A DNA stretch of 64,000 nucleotides from Zingiber officinale (Eukaryota; Streptophyta; Magnoliopsida; Zingiberales; Zingiberaceae): NCBI RefSeq assembly GCF_018446385.1, contig NC_055996.1:52870365-52934364 (forward strand), in the 5' to 3' direction. Made by a program: the position numbers and the translations under genes. Under the pieces are notes generated by a model that saw only the letters and a list, made by a program, of their open reading frames with translations, was not told the origin of the DNA and searched no databases. Every line of letters begins with the position of its first letter. Positions within the stretch are counted from its first letter, which is position 1. Of this stretch, positions 32,067-43,118 are shown piece after piece.

Positions 32067-32330
32067 CACCGGTCGTGTGACCTTACACGGTCGTGTGGCC
32101 GGTCCAGAAGAGGAGCAAGCTCACGGCCGTGTGAACCCACAAGGACGTACAACATTTCCAAAGCCAGAGAGGAACATGGCCGTGTGATCCCACACGATCG
32201 TGCAACATTTCCAAAGCTAGAGAGGAACACGGTCATGTGATCCCACACGACCGTGTCACTTGACCCGAAGCCAAGGTGACACTGGTCGTGTGGATTTCAC
32301 ACGGCTATGGCACGGGTCGTACCAGGCTCG
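32067..32330. repeat. Palindrome array in Athila 3' LTR
   Basis: Paired half-sites of the type GGTCGTGTGN6-7CACACGGCCGTG begin near 32068, 32121, 32173, 32226 and 32280, a step of 52-54 bp. The array stops about ten bases before the TATA box. Confidence 0.85.
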
Positions 32331-32340
32331 TGCCCTACCT

Positions 32341-32348
32341 TATAAAAG
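32341..32348 (+). promoter_or_regulatory. TATA box of Athila LTR
   Basis: TATAAAAG lies immediately downstream of the palindrome array, so the array occupies the promoter-proximal part of U3. Confidence 0.6.
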
Positions 32349-33355
32349 GGGTTCTTTACCCCCTTCTCGCGGGAGGAAAAAGTCGGCGGCCTAGGAAAAA
32401 TTATCCTGGTTCCATTCCATGCAGCCCTTAACTACCGTTCAATGATACGAGATAGATTCCACCATCCCATCAACTCCGGAAGTGAAGTATTGGATCCAAG
32501 AAGTACTCGACATCATTGGATAAGCTTTCTTCTCCCTCCTTCTCTTTATTGGTTTTGATTGCTTTATTTCCTGATGTCTTTGGATTCTTTTCTTTCCTCT
32601 ATGGAGTAGATTCATTGTTCTATGATAAGAGAGTAGTTGTGGTTGTGTTACAATGTAAAAACTCATGGTTATGCCTTTTATCTATCTACATGATATTAAC
32701 TTGCTTTATATCTATTCGTTCTAATGTGAATGAGATGTGTTTGCATTTTATTGCCATGTTAGATCGAATGTTTGTGTAGGGATTGCTGATCTTGTAGAAA
32801 GAGTGTCCTAGATCGTATACCCAGGGGCCTTGGTGATAGGGGTAACCCGCTTACGGACGTCTAGGGCATTCCCTTGAAAGGAGAAGAAATTCTTTCATAA
32901 GGAAGTAGGAAACCGCACCTAATTTCTATCTTTATCTTTACTGTTATTTACTAGACATATATTCCTATGATCTATAACCAAGGTTCCCTAGTGACAAGCG
33001 TTAACTGTTTCCGGATTTCATAGGAATCATCTCTATTAAATACTTTGGGACAATCAATCTAACTTCCTACAAGTGCATGCTAATTGAAGGTAGGAAATTG
33101 GTAGACCATGATACATTAGTAAACACCATAATGAAATAGAACTTCTAGAACATTCCCTAAACCGATATATTCAACACTTACTCTAGTTCTCTTCTCCTTC
33201 ATCTAAGTTTCTACCTTCTTTCTAAATAGTTGACTTCCAACAATCGATAGTTTAGCTAATTCTATGTGATCTATCGCTAGTGCTTATAATCAGTCCCTGT
33301 GGTTCGATATCTTTTATTATTGATGACGTATCCATGCATTTGCAAAAACATAACA

Positions 33356-35436
33356 GTAATCTTCCCTCCTCACATGAAGGAAGGGTGTCTGCACCGATCA
33401 GATAGGAGGAAAACTAAAGTAACACAGTAATGAAAAGAGTGGGTATGATTTCAAGAGGACCCACTAATAGAGACTCCAACAGAGCAGAAAAAGCCCATGG
33501 AAGACGACTAGAAATCCATGTGGTTGGCTCAGGCTGGGAGCAAGTGGAGGGCCCATAAATTAACATCATGCCTCGGGATCTTGAAGGAGTGGAGCTTCCC
33601 TATGGTGACACATTAATCATCAAAGTCATTATTACAAATTCTGAAGTAACACACGTTTACATGGACATAGGAAGTTTCATCAATATTCTCTTCAAGGCCG
33701 ATTTTGACAAAATGCAAATAGACCAACGTGAGATTCAACCTATGACTACTACCTTGTATGGATTTACAGGAAATGAGGTTCATCCTCTTAGACAGATTTG
33801 GCTAGCCATTTCCATGGGATCCAAGCCACTCATGAGGACTCGACTAAGTACTTTCATTATAGTTGACACCCCTTCAGCCTACAATGTCATCTTAGGAAGG
33901 TCCACACTACATGAATTTCAGAAGGTTGTTTCCTCTTTCTATCAAAAAATAAAGTTCCCAGTAGAAAGTCAAGTGGGAGAAGTAAGAGAAGACCAGTTAG
34001 TGACACGAAAGTGCTACATGGATATGGTCAAAATAGAGGCACGAATGGCTCAAAAAAAACCCAAGTGGCTGGGGTGTGCGCCATACAACAAGAAGCCCAA
34101 GGCCAGCCAACCAAAGGATTTGAAGAGGTATAGATTCATCCCGACCAGCATGATGGGGTGACGCGGATAGATGTCGACTTGCCTCTGAAGCTAAGAGAAG
34201 GGCTAGTAACATATCTGTCCCGTAATAAAGACATTTTCACTTGGTCACCACAAGAGTGCAAGGGCATCTCTCCATCTTCAGTGGAACACAAACTCCACAT
34301 CTCTCTTGATGCATGACTGGTTAAGAAGAGGAAAAGAGATTTTAGTGCAAGGAAAAATCAAATCATCCAAGTGGAAGTTGGCAAGCTGCTCGAAGTAGGG
34401 CACATTCAGGAAGTATACTTCCCATCTTATCTTCTAATATAGTGCTCGTAACTAAATCCAATGATAAGTGGTAGGTCTGCATCAATTTCCAAGACCTCAA
34501 CAAGGCATGTCCCAAAGACTGCTACCCCACTCCCTCGTATTAATTAGATGGTTGATTTCACTGCTGGTAGTGAGCTAATTTGCATGCTAGATGCTTATCA
34601 AGGATATCACCAAATTCCTCTTGCTCAGGAAGACTAAGAAAATGTTAGTTTTATTATGGCCAATAGTACTTTTTATTACAATGTTATACCGTTCGAACTA
34701 AAAAATACAGGAGCAACCTATCAAAGGCTCATGGACAAGATCTTCCGGCCATAGATTGAAAGGAATATTAAAGTATATGTGAAAAATATTCTTATTAAAT
34801 CTGTCCAATTGCCAGATTTAATTACTAATATAGAAGAAACTTTCAACACCTTCAGAAAGATGGGACTTAAGTTGAATCCTATCAAATGCTTATTCAGAGC
34901 TAGGAGAGGGTGTTTCCTCAGATATATTATTACCGAGCGGGGAATTGAAGTCAATCTAGAAAAAGTTCAAGCACTCAAAAGTATTGGCGCACCATAAAAT
35001 CTCAAGAAAGCCAAAAGGCTAGTCAGTCGGATCACCTCGCTCTCCAGATTCATCTTGATCGGCTAATCAAATGCTCCCTTTCTTCAAAGTACTCCACCGA
35101 GCCACCAAGTTCCATTGGGATGAAGACTATGACAAAGCCTTTGCTAAGCTCATAGAGTACTTAGAAAAGCTTCCCTCCCTTTCCAAACCTAAACTCAATG
35201 AATCATTATGGCTCTATTATCAACAACACAAGAAGTCATAGGGTTAGTGTTGGTTAAGGAAGATAACAATGTATAAAAACCAGTGTATTTTCTAAGTCAT
35301 TTATTAAAAGATGATGACTGTAGGTGTATTGTTCTTGAGAAACTATCCTACAGGCTAGTCCTTATGGCTCACCGATTGAGGCCTTATTTCCTTGCTCACC
35401 CAATCATTGTCCTCACCAATAGCACCTTGGGGAGTG
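33356..35436 (+). pseudogene. Tat-like Ty3 pol: protease and reverse transcriptase, decayed
   Basis: 33568-34161 is an open 197-codon stretch with the Tat/Ogre-type protease: HVYMDIGSFINILF in place of the usual D-T/S-G, then PSAYNVILGRSTLHEF and FPVESQVGEVREDQ. From 34160 a reverse transcriptase can be followed in one or two frames with many stops: DIFTWSPQECKGIS, LDAYQGYHQIPLA, then VYVKNILIKS at the active site, where YVDD is expected. RNase H begins near 35240 (FLSHLLKDDDCRCIVLEKLSY) and breaks off at LTNSTLG (35430). The rest resumes at 51992. This is an old, inactive host for the nested elements. Confidence 0.8.
35432..35436 (+). repeat. Possible target duplication, left of nested block
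   Basis: GAGTG lies at the left break of the Tat frame and again at 51992-51996 on the right, where the Tat frame resumes. It suggests the 16.5 kb between them entered as an Athila-type insertion. Confidence 0.55.
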
Positions 35437-35524
35437 ATGTGCACAATTCGCAAGTGCACAATTATCATCAAGTGATAAAAGATTATCGATCCCACGAGAA
35501 CTGGTTATAGGTGTAAGTACCCCG
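35437..35524 (-). repeat. Athila-type LTR fragment, left part
   Basis: TGTGCACAATTCGCAAGTG and the following DNA up to about 35515 match the 3' end of the minus-strand Athila LTR at 6714-6790, including AAAGATTATCGATCCCA against AAAGATTATTGTATCCA. The opposite end of the same kind of LTR is at 51598-51991, so together they look like one solo or broken LTR on the minus strand. Confidence 0.6.
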
Positions 35525-36168
35525 TGTTGGTTTCGATATGATCAACCAAGTCAAATTAGGTTCTATTGTATTTGATCCTTGTATTTAAGTGTGCAAGAAC
35601 TTATGAGTATAAGAAGTCGAGTGAAAGACACAGCTAGTAAGAAAAATGGCATGGGAAACAGTCGATGGGCTTGGTGCATTCAAGGGATGAGGTGTTGTGG
35701 AAGAGTACACTGGTGGATGAGAAGGAAGTGAGTAGTATTTTTGAGGGTTGAGAAGCCAGAGCAAAAGATTTTTTGAGGAGAAGGCCGGAAGATGAGTTCA
35801 GGTGAGCCCAATTTTGGATGGTCGAGATCACCCAAGCAATCAAAGAAGAAGTTGGACAGTCAGCACAAGGCTGACTAATCCGGGCACCTAGACCATCTGG
35901 TCCAAGCGCCTAGACCATCCAGGTGCCCAGACCACCAAGGTGCACGAAGGGCGCCTTGTCGCTGTGAAACAGCTTTTGGATCCACATCAACAATAATCTG
36001 AGCTCCCAGAGAGGGTCTGGTCACCCAAAAGTGGATAAAACTTTATCTCTTGGTCATTGAGTAGCTGTTGCGTGGAGATAGGGTTTTGCCACACTAGAGG
36101 GCGCACGAAGAAGGTCTGGTTGCTTAGACCATGCCACATGAGTAAATTGTCACTTCAACTAATGAGAC

Positions 36169-36177
36169 TATAAAAGG
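36169..36177 (+). promoter_or_regulatory. TATA box of second SIRE-like LTR
   Basis: TATAAAAGG lies about 340 bases before the LTR end. Confidence 0.5.
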
Positions 36178-36566
36178 AGCCTTGGTGCTCTTCATTTCAA
36201 ACAACACTTTCTATATTTGAATTCTTTCACTCTGTTCTTTATTTGTCTGTGCATTCAAGGTTCTATATGAGGCTTCTCCACCTTTGACTTGTGTCGAAGA
36301 AGGAGTTGATTAGTTGAGCTTTATTTGCCTTGGATTAGGAACATCCCCGATTGCAAACCAAGTAAATATTTTTGTCTCGTACTTCTTTTATGCATGTTAG
36401 TTTATTTTAGTAAAGTGTTTATCTTAACCAAAGCTGTAATTTTTTAGAAAGGTGTACTTATTTTTTTAGGGCAATTCACCCTCCTCTTGCCGGCCGTATG
36501 AGACCTATAATTGGTATCGGAGCCCAACCACTTCAGAAAGACTAACCGCCAACCAAAGCAAAGAAG

Positions 36567-37760
36567 ATGATAGCCGAAACAAGTATCCACGCACCTAAGT
36601 TTAAGGGAGACTTTGCCTACTAGAAGAAGAAAATGAAAGTATACTTCAAAATAGATTTTTTGATATTTTTCTAATTTTGAAAAATGGTTTTGTAGTACCT
36701 ACCAACAACAATGACATTCTAAAGAAAGAGGACAACTAGACAAAGAAGGAACAGAATTTATGGCCAACGGAAAAGTAGAATTTCATTTGCTAAGTGCACT
36801 ACCACCACAAGAGGTCAACAGGATTGGCGTCTACAAGTCTGCAAAAGATCTCTGAGAAAAATTCCTGGAGCTTCACGAAGGATCCTCCAAAATCAAGCTC
36901 GCAAGAAGAGATCTACTTCAGAACCAACTGAAAAATCTTCAACTAAAGGAAGGTGAAATGGTTTCTCAATTGCACACCAAGATAAAAGAGCTAATTACCA
37001 AACTCACGAATCTCGGAGAAAAGGTAACCAACTGAGATTCACTAAGGTATGTTTAACGCTTGTCCGAGAACACTAGAATGGTCAACCTTAGTAGATGCCT
37101 ACTACATCTCAAGAGACTTAGAGGTAAGTAATCTAGAAGAATTATTTTCTACCTTTGATTCATGAACCTAGATATGCAAAACTAAAGAAGGAGCCAAATC
37201 AGAATATTTTCTTAAAGGTAAAAATAGATGAACCAGATTCTGAAACTTCCATTGGTGAAAATGAAGCAACACTAATGGTAAGAAACCTTTGTAAATTTCT
37301 TAAAACTAACAAATTTCACAAGTTGTAGGCAAAGAAATATCTTCAAAGTAAAAGAAAGGTTTAATTCTACAACTACCAAGAAGAAGGGTACATCAAGGAC
37401 GACTGCCCTAAACTAAAGAGGAAGGAAAAAGAAAATGACAAAGGACCAAGAAGAACAAAACACAAGAACTTAAAAGCTACGTGGGATGAATCATTATTCT
37501 CTGAGTCTGAGATCGAGGCCTATGTCGAACTAGCACTAGTGGCGAATCATTAGAGGGATGAAAAAAGTACATCGGAGATGAGAATCAACGAAGGGGGAGC
37601 ATCATTAGAAGAAAGCATCGACGAAGGAGGAGCATTATCATAAGAAAGTATCAATGAAGAAGGAGCATTAGAGCACGAGGTGAGGTATGTGTTTTATCTT
37701 TTGAACAATCATACTAGTTTATTAAAATGCTTACTAGAAATATGGTTAAATTAGAAAAAA
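36567..37760 (+). pseudogene. SIRE-like copia Gag, decayed
   Basis: The ATG at 36567 begins MIAETSIHAPKFKGDFAY, typical of SIRE-type Gag, and meets TAG at the next codon, where Trp is usual. Recognisable parts follow: ANGKVEFHLLSALPPQEVNR, KFLELHEGSSKIKLARRDLL and KEGEMVSQLHTKIKEL. The zinc knuckle near 37360-37410 is reduced to YNYQEEGYIKDDC, so three of four metal ligands are gone. Near 37575-37675 a 45 bp unit is repeated about three times and encodes a Glu/Gly-rich repeat. The gene is not functional. Confidence 0.75.
37575..37675 (+). repeat. Short tandem repeat in Gag linker
   Basis: About three imperfect copies of a unit containing ATCAACGAAGGGGGAGCAT, ATCGACGAAGGAGGAGCAT and ATCAATGAAGAAGGAGCAT are spaced 45-50 bp apart. 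Confidence 0.6.
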
Positions 37761-37784
37761 AAAAAAAAAAAAAAAGAGGAAGTT

Positions 37785-38525
37785 TGATCTAGTGATCTGC
37801 AAACAAATTCATCCAATGTGGAGGAAGGCACTTAAAGCCAACGCGCAAGTTTGAATGCATCACTTACAAACCAGTAATGGAGACCATGAAATTTATTTAA
37901 ATAAACCCTCTCCCACTTAGTTATTTAAAATCGAGGAATTTTAATCATACACGCACATCACAGCACAAATCACAGTACATAAAATAACATATAAAAGCAA
38001 TAAATATGAAAATAAAATTTTCAACTGTTATGGCCTCATGCAACGTTGTCCTCCAATATGTTGCCAATGGATTAAGCCGTCGCGTATGCCGCCAATGGAT
38101 CAAGTCGTCGCATCTATCTCACTTTTTTCTCCGCCGCGCCTCTGGTCCTCAAAATAGCACCACGCATAGCAAGGATACAAGCCGCAATAAAAATAAAATT
38201 TTACATTTATCAATCCTATATTCCATAAAGGAATGTACATGTAATCTAGATCGAACAGAATGTAAAACAACAATAATAATAATACGACAACCGACCATAT
38301 TTAATTATTACAATCATGCACACACAACAACCTCGACATGCCCAAGGGTTCAAATCACATACAAGCACACAAAAGCCATAATAGTTAAATCTAGGAAGCC
38401 TGCAATCACAGAGTTAATCTATCTAGTACATCCTACTATTATCCGGCCTAAACTTATGTATGAGCAGTACATAATTTAACCGAAAACCAAACATACAGAG
38501 GTAGAAAACTAGCTCTGATACCACT
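37785..38525 (-). other. CopA-3 leader and primer site
   Basis: 37785-37940 matches the CopA-2 leader at 26055-26220 in the same orientation. The tRNA-Met primer site is on the minus strand near 38506-38522 (GTGGTATCAGAGC). The frame at 38006-38479 has no recognisable product. Nothing of CopA-3 gag or pol is present. Confidence 0.65.
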
Positions 38526-39529
38526 TGATAGGCGCTACTTAGAATATCATTCTATTTCCCCTGTACACAAATTTGTACAAGAACAGAACGTTTCCTAGCA
38601 ACCCATGTGCTCTTCAGAAGTTAAACTTGGATTGGAAACAAAACTTAACATTTTTACTCCAAGTTCATTCTTCAAAGTTAAACTTGGATTGGAAACGAAA
38701 CTTAACATTTTTATTCCAAGTTCAACCCTTGTGTTCTTCAGATGTTAAACCATATTACAAAAGTTGATTAAATATTTATTTCAAGGATTGGCTTCTAGGT
38801 CATTGGCGAGGCACTAGGCCTTCTTGGTTATGGGATCATCCACCACTTCCTAGACAAAGCCTTTCAAAGAAATTGAATATTTAAACTTCTCACAGTAACC
38901 TTAGGTTTCACTACAGATACCTCAATCAAAGCACAAGATCGAAACACAAAATCAAAGCACAAAAACAAAAAGATGAAATCGCTAGCCTCTTGTGTTGGTA
39001 TTTCAGGATCCATACAAAGAAAACAAAACTAGTTGTGCTGCGAAATAAATAACTGGTTGTACCTTTCTTCGTAGATAAAGACCTCTTGATCTTCTGTCAT
39101 ATTCCTCTCCTCTTCTTGGGTGTCGTGTGGGCAACTATCTACCAAGACAAAAAAACACCCGAACCCTTTTTGTTTCCAAGCCGCCTACCACCAAAGGATG
39201 TAAAGAAAGGAATGTCTCCTTCTTCTTCACCTCCAAACCGTCGGCCACCAAGGTGCTTCGTCTCTTCATTTTCTTTTCCTCCAAGCTCCGACCACCAAGA
39301 GAAGATGGGACGCCGACCCTAGAGGGAAGAAAAGGGAAGAAGAAAAGAAGTGGGGCGCCGACCCTAGAGGAAAGAAAAGAAAGAATGGGGTGTCGGCCTT
39401 AAGGGAAAGGAAAGAGTTTTTTGTTTTTTTTTTTTGTGGCACAACCTCCTCTCCTTTTATAACCCTTTGCCCCAGATAAAAAAGGAAAAAAAGTAATAGA
39501 TTTTTGTTTAGAAAAAATCTTTAAAAAAG

Positions 39530-39755
39530 AATTAACATAATTCTTTTTAGAAAAATTTCTTAAGAAAGAATTAGTATAATTCTTTTTAGAAAATTTCTAA
39601 GAAAGAATCAACATAATTCTTTTTAGAAAAATATCTAGGAAATAATTAACATAATTCTTTTTATAAAAATTTCTTATGAAAGAATTAATATAATTCTTTT
39701 TAGAAAATTTCTAAGAAAGAATCAACATAATTCTTTTTAGAAAAATCTCTAATTC
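39530..39755. repeat. Six 38-bp AT-rich tandem units
   Basis: Units of the form AATTAACATAATTCTTTTTA plus GAAAATTTCTAAGAAAG begin near 39530, 39571, 39608, 39646, 39684 and 39721. Each is itself partly palindromic. The CopA-1 and CopA-2 LTRs have no comparable array at this place. Confidence 0.8.
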
Positions 39756-39770
39756 TGTTGAGAAAAAATC

Positions 39771-39815
39771 TCCCTTTTTTCTCTTTCTTTTCTTTTTCTT
39801 TTCTTTTCTTTTCTT
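39771..39815. repeat. CT-rich microsatellite
   Basis: An imperfect (CTTTT)n tract. Confidence 0.7.
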
Positions 39816-39825
39816 TCGGTTTGGC

Positions 39826-40027
39826 CGGCCCCCTTGCTTGGGCACCAAGCAAGGCTTGGCCGACCCCTTTCTTGGGTAGGAAGTAAGGCTTGGTCGGCCC
39901 CTTTCTTGGGCACAAAGCAAGGATGTGGCCGACCCCTTTCTTGGGTAGGAAGCAAGGCTTGGCCGGCCCCTTGCTTGGGCACCAAGCAAGGATGTGGCCG
40001 ACCCCTTTCTTGGGTAGGAAGCAAAGC
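39826..40027. repeat. Six 35-bp palindromic tandem units
   Basis: Units alternate between CCTTGCTTGGGCACCAAGC and CCCTTTCTTGGGTAGGAAGC and share GGCCGGCC or GGCCGACC ends. The other CopA LTRs have one or two copies of the related GGCCGGCC/CAAGCTAGCTTGG element at this place. Frames reading through it on both strands are by-products. Confidence 0.8.
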
Positions 40028-40368
40028 CATAACGGGTGAATGCGAGGCTTTATAGAGGCTACAACAGGGACCGAGAGGAGAAATTGATTTTGGCCTCTTG
40101 ATGGACTTGAGCTTCCTGTGTTCGACCCGAACACTCAACTCAAGTTCATCAATAATAACTCATACCACTAAAGAGTTATTATTGAACTACTGCACCAATC
40201 TCATATTATAATATGGGCTCCTTCTTATCATGAGTGCGTCAGTCTCCTTGTGTTTAAGATATCGTATGTCCGTTAATTAAATGAGTTACTGACAACTCAC
40301 TTAATTAACATCTAGCTCCAAGAGTAATATCACTCAACCTTATTATCATGTCGGACTAAATGCACCTG

Positions 40369-40373
40369 TTGGG
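40369..40373 (+). repeat. Target-site duplication of Tekay-like element, left
   Basis: TTGGG, repeated at 51009-51013. The CopA-3 LTR continues across the insertion once one copy is removed. Confidence 0.9.
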
Positions 40374-42877
40374 TGTAAAATACTAGAAAATAGGCGAATA
40401 TTAATAAGGGAATTTTCCGGAATTTTTTGGAAATTTTTCGAGAATTTTTCGGAGCTCGTACGGACGAGTTAACGGGGATAAAGACGGGGCCGGGAAAAAG
40501 CCTGTTTAGGCCACCCTGTTTAAAAGAGGAAAAGTTTTATTTCTTTTTTCCTTTTTTTTTCTTTCTTTCTCTCCGGTTTCCCTCGACACCGAATTCTCTT
40601 TTCCCTCGCGAGCCCGACCCTTGCCCTAAAAACCTCGCGGCGCCTTCTCCCGAACCCTAACCGAGCGGTTCCTTCTCCCTCTCCGCGTACAAAACCTCCC
40701 AGCCAAGGGCTTCGCCTTCTTCTTCCTTCCCGAGCGCGCACGCCCTTCTCTTCATCTTCTGCCAATGACCTCTGTGCCCTAGCGTCTCCGCCGACGCCAA
40801 GCAGTGTCGGTTTTCTCCTCTCTGCCTTCATCTCGAATCTTCCCGGCCAATTCTTCTCGAATGCTCCCTTGCCCTAATCTTTGCTTTGTTTTCTCTGTGC
40901 TTTAGTTATCTCTCCGGGTTGTGGACAGAGGCAAAGCAGTCTGAGACCAGCATTTTGGTGATCACAATCTGCTGCCGACACCACTGTCTTTCCCTCTCCA
41001 TTCCTCTGGCAGCCGGTTTCACTACCACCAGCAGTAGATTTTGTACTGTACTACCATCACCGAAGAAGAGGAAGTGGAAGCAGGGAGGAAGCAATTATAA
41101 AACCTCTATGGCCGGCTTGTACCCCTGTCCACCTACTTGAGTTTGGGTAAGTTTTGGAGTGGATTCATTATTGGATTTGGTTGGTTTATTGATGAGGTTA
41201 AATGTGGATTTTGTGTTAGTAAATCTCTCCTGGTTTGCGTAATTGGGATTAGTTGATTAGGGTTCTTGATTTAATAGGACTTTGATCTAGCTACTGAATA
41301 CATATAGTAATTAGCTAAATTCGGATATGTTTGATGCCACAGGACTTGACGCGAGACGAGTATCTCGATGTCCGGATTTGGAGTGATTGGACCATTTCGA
41401 TTGGAGGCGGGTACTTTTGACTTATGTCATTTGATATACATAGTAGTGAATATAACAAGTTGCATTAATTATGTTCTTATTTATTCCGGTTAATCACTAC
41501 CCAATAATTGTTACATGATTGATTGATTGTTTGTTTTGCATCTCATGTATTCCTTACCTGTTGATACATGCTTATAGGGGTAGTGATATACCATGCTTCA
41601 CCATGTTCAGGACCTAGTTTTTTTTTATACATTCTGTGTACCTTTGATTTGATTTGATTCGTTGACCTATGGTGCACTTTTATATACACATGGATTAGGT
41701 CAGGATATTTTGTGGTTAGTGTCATGCATCATTTGCATGATTGCATGCTGTGCGATAGTCCGCTCCATTATTGTAGAGCACATCACCAGTTACATGGATA
41801 TACACACACCACCACTCATGGGTTAGTGGTCGATTCAGAAAGAGTGTGTTGCAGCAGGGACTCTGTTAGGCACCGTTGGTCCGCTCATGGGTAGTGTGAC
41901 ACAATGTGTTATCCGGCAGGGATTCCTCCCCGTCATCGTGTACCGGGAGTTGAGAGCATTGCGCTCCCCCATTTATGATTTAGGGTAGGAGGATAGGTGT
42001 ACTCCGACAGCATCCCGTCCAGTGACGACAGAGTGCACAGTTGTCACAGCCCTACCCACTCGGCCTCACTATTGTGTGAGATGATCGACTGGCGTCAGGG
42101 GTGACCAGGACGCATCATTGGCATCATATGCATGATGCATTTATTGATTGTGTTTGTGTTTGCTGCATTTATATGCTACATATTGTTTGGATACCCATGT
42201 TTGACAAGCATACAGGATTTCTATACCACTCGGACTGTTTGTCCTTATACCCAGGTCCTGGTTAGTACAGTTTCTCTCCTATTTATTTCAGATGCATTTT
42301 TGTCCTTATTATATCAGGAGACTGTACGCATGATTAGTGCTAGGTGTTATTTCCTTACTTTGTATATCAATTGTACCTGCTGAGTGTTGGACTCACCCCG
42401 CCTCCATTGTTGTTATATTTCAGGATGATGCTGTCAGGAGAGAGTTCTAGTTGCTGGTCCCCTGAAGACCCCGAAGACTTATGGATCTTTTGGTTTTGTT
42501 TTGCTTCTTATTTGACCATGTTTACACTTGGTTTTGTTTGATACCTGGATATTGTATGGACTCTTATGATCGATGGATTTTCGTATGGTTTAGATTTGTT
42601 CTACTACATGCCTGCCTGGACGGCAGAAGAGGTAAGTTTGTCTGATTTGTGTTTTACGAGTGTAGTTGAGTAGGGTGGTTTTCAAGTCAGAGTATTACTG
42701 CTTTGTTTGATTATATATAATTGCGTGGATGTTTGTGTGGTTGTGTTTTATTTACTGTTATTATTCCAGCCGCATGTGGCTAAGGTATATGGATATGTAG
42801 AAAGTTTCAGATTATCCGCCGTACAGGGGAGATGCTGCCGAAATTTCTTCAGACAGGGACTCCTCCGGGGCGTGACA
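40374..42877 (+). repeat. Tekay-like 5' LTR
   Basis: 2504 bp, no gene. It is nearly identical to the 3' LTR; the clearest difference is a 22 bp gap near 42021 relative to 50135-50156. A C/T-rich stretch at 40540-40760 is transcribed LTR DNA, and open frames there are not recognisable proteins. Confidence 0.9.
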
Positions 42878-42884
42878 ATTTATT

Positions 42885-42900
42885 TGGTATCAGAGCCAGG
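42885..42900 (+). other. Primer-binding site, initiator Met tRNA
   Basis: TGGTATCAGAGCCAGG lies seven bases after the LTR. Confidence 0.85.
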
Positions 42901-43118
42901 TTTGCGAGTCAAACTGGGCATTTTCGGATTTTCGTTATGGATATGTTTTGGATTTCCGTTTCGGATTTATATGGATTTCCGGCGATTTTCTCGTTCGGAA
43001 TTTTGAGGTCAAATTGGGGACTGGATAGCGACGGAACATCTACAGACAGCAAATAGGTATGATGTTTATTTTATGATTGTTATATTGGTAATAATATCTG
43101 TAATATAACTTAACATAT

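Larger units (their letters stand above)
15923..33355 (+). mobile_element. Athila-like Ty3 element, RT-less, split by CopA-2
   Basis: Order on the plus strand: 5' LTR remnant (15923-16171), degraded primer site (16178-16196), Gag (16429 on), protease (18230-18638), palindrome array (19118-19347), CopA-2 insertion (19348-29166), ORF1 (29353-30735), 3' untranslated DNA, polypurine tract and complete 3' LTR (31842-33355). Without CopA-2 the array and ORF1 are contiguous, exactly as in the minus-strand element. All three genes carry stops. Reverse transcriptase and integrase are absent, as in the other copy. Confidence 0.8.
31842..33355 (+). repeat. 3' LTR of plus-strand Athila-like element
   Basis: About 1.5 kb, from TGATGTGCGTAGATC to AAAACATAACA. 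It contains the palindrome array (32067-32330) and, directly after it, the TATA box at 32341. The last 250 bases match the 5' LTR remnant. The frames at 31841-32779 are not recognisable proteins. Confidence 0.8.
35525..37780 (+). mobile_element. SIRE-like copia 5' fragment: LTR, primer site, gag
   Basis: The LTR is about 35525-36508 (TGTTGGTTTCGATATG to GAGACCTATA). A TATA box lies at 36169 and a CACCCTCCTCTTGCCGG block near the end. The primer site TGGTATCGGAGCCC is at 36512-36525. Gag follows. The element is cut off in a poly-A run at 37757-37776, where CopA-3 leader DNA takes over in opposite orientation. No pol is present. Confidence 0.75.
38526..40373 (-). repeat. CopA-3 LTR, left part
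   Basis: This is a diverged relative of the CopA-1 and CopA-2 LTRs, recognisable in blocks: the GTACAAAAATTTTGTACAAG-like start, GGCGAGGCAC near 38810, the CTTGATCTTCTG block near 39085, and the inverted-repeat region 40130-40370. With 51014-51597 it makes a 2432 bp LTR, the family's usual size. The Tekay-like element splits it at the TTGGG site. Inside it lie two tandem arrays, 39530-39755 and 39826-40027. Confidence 0.75.

Noticed and set aside
38006-38479. 157-codon frame in the CopA-3 leader
   Set aside because: The same leader in CopA-1 and CopA-2 is non-coding, and the frame has no recognisable product.
40427-41140. Open frames in the Tekay LTR (repeated at 48630-49250)
   Set aside because: They are parts of a transcribed LTR with C/T-rich composition. 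They are conserved only as DNA between LTRs.
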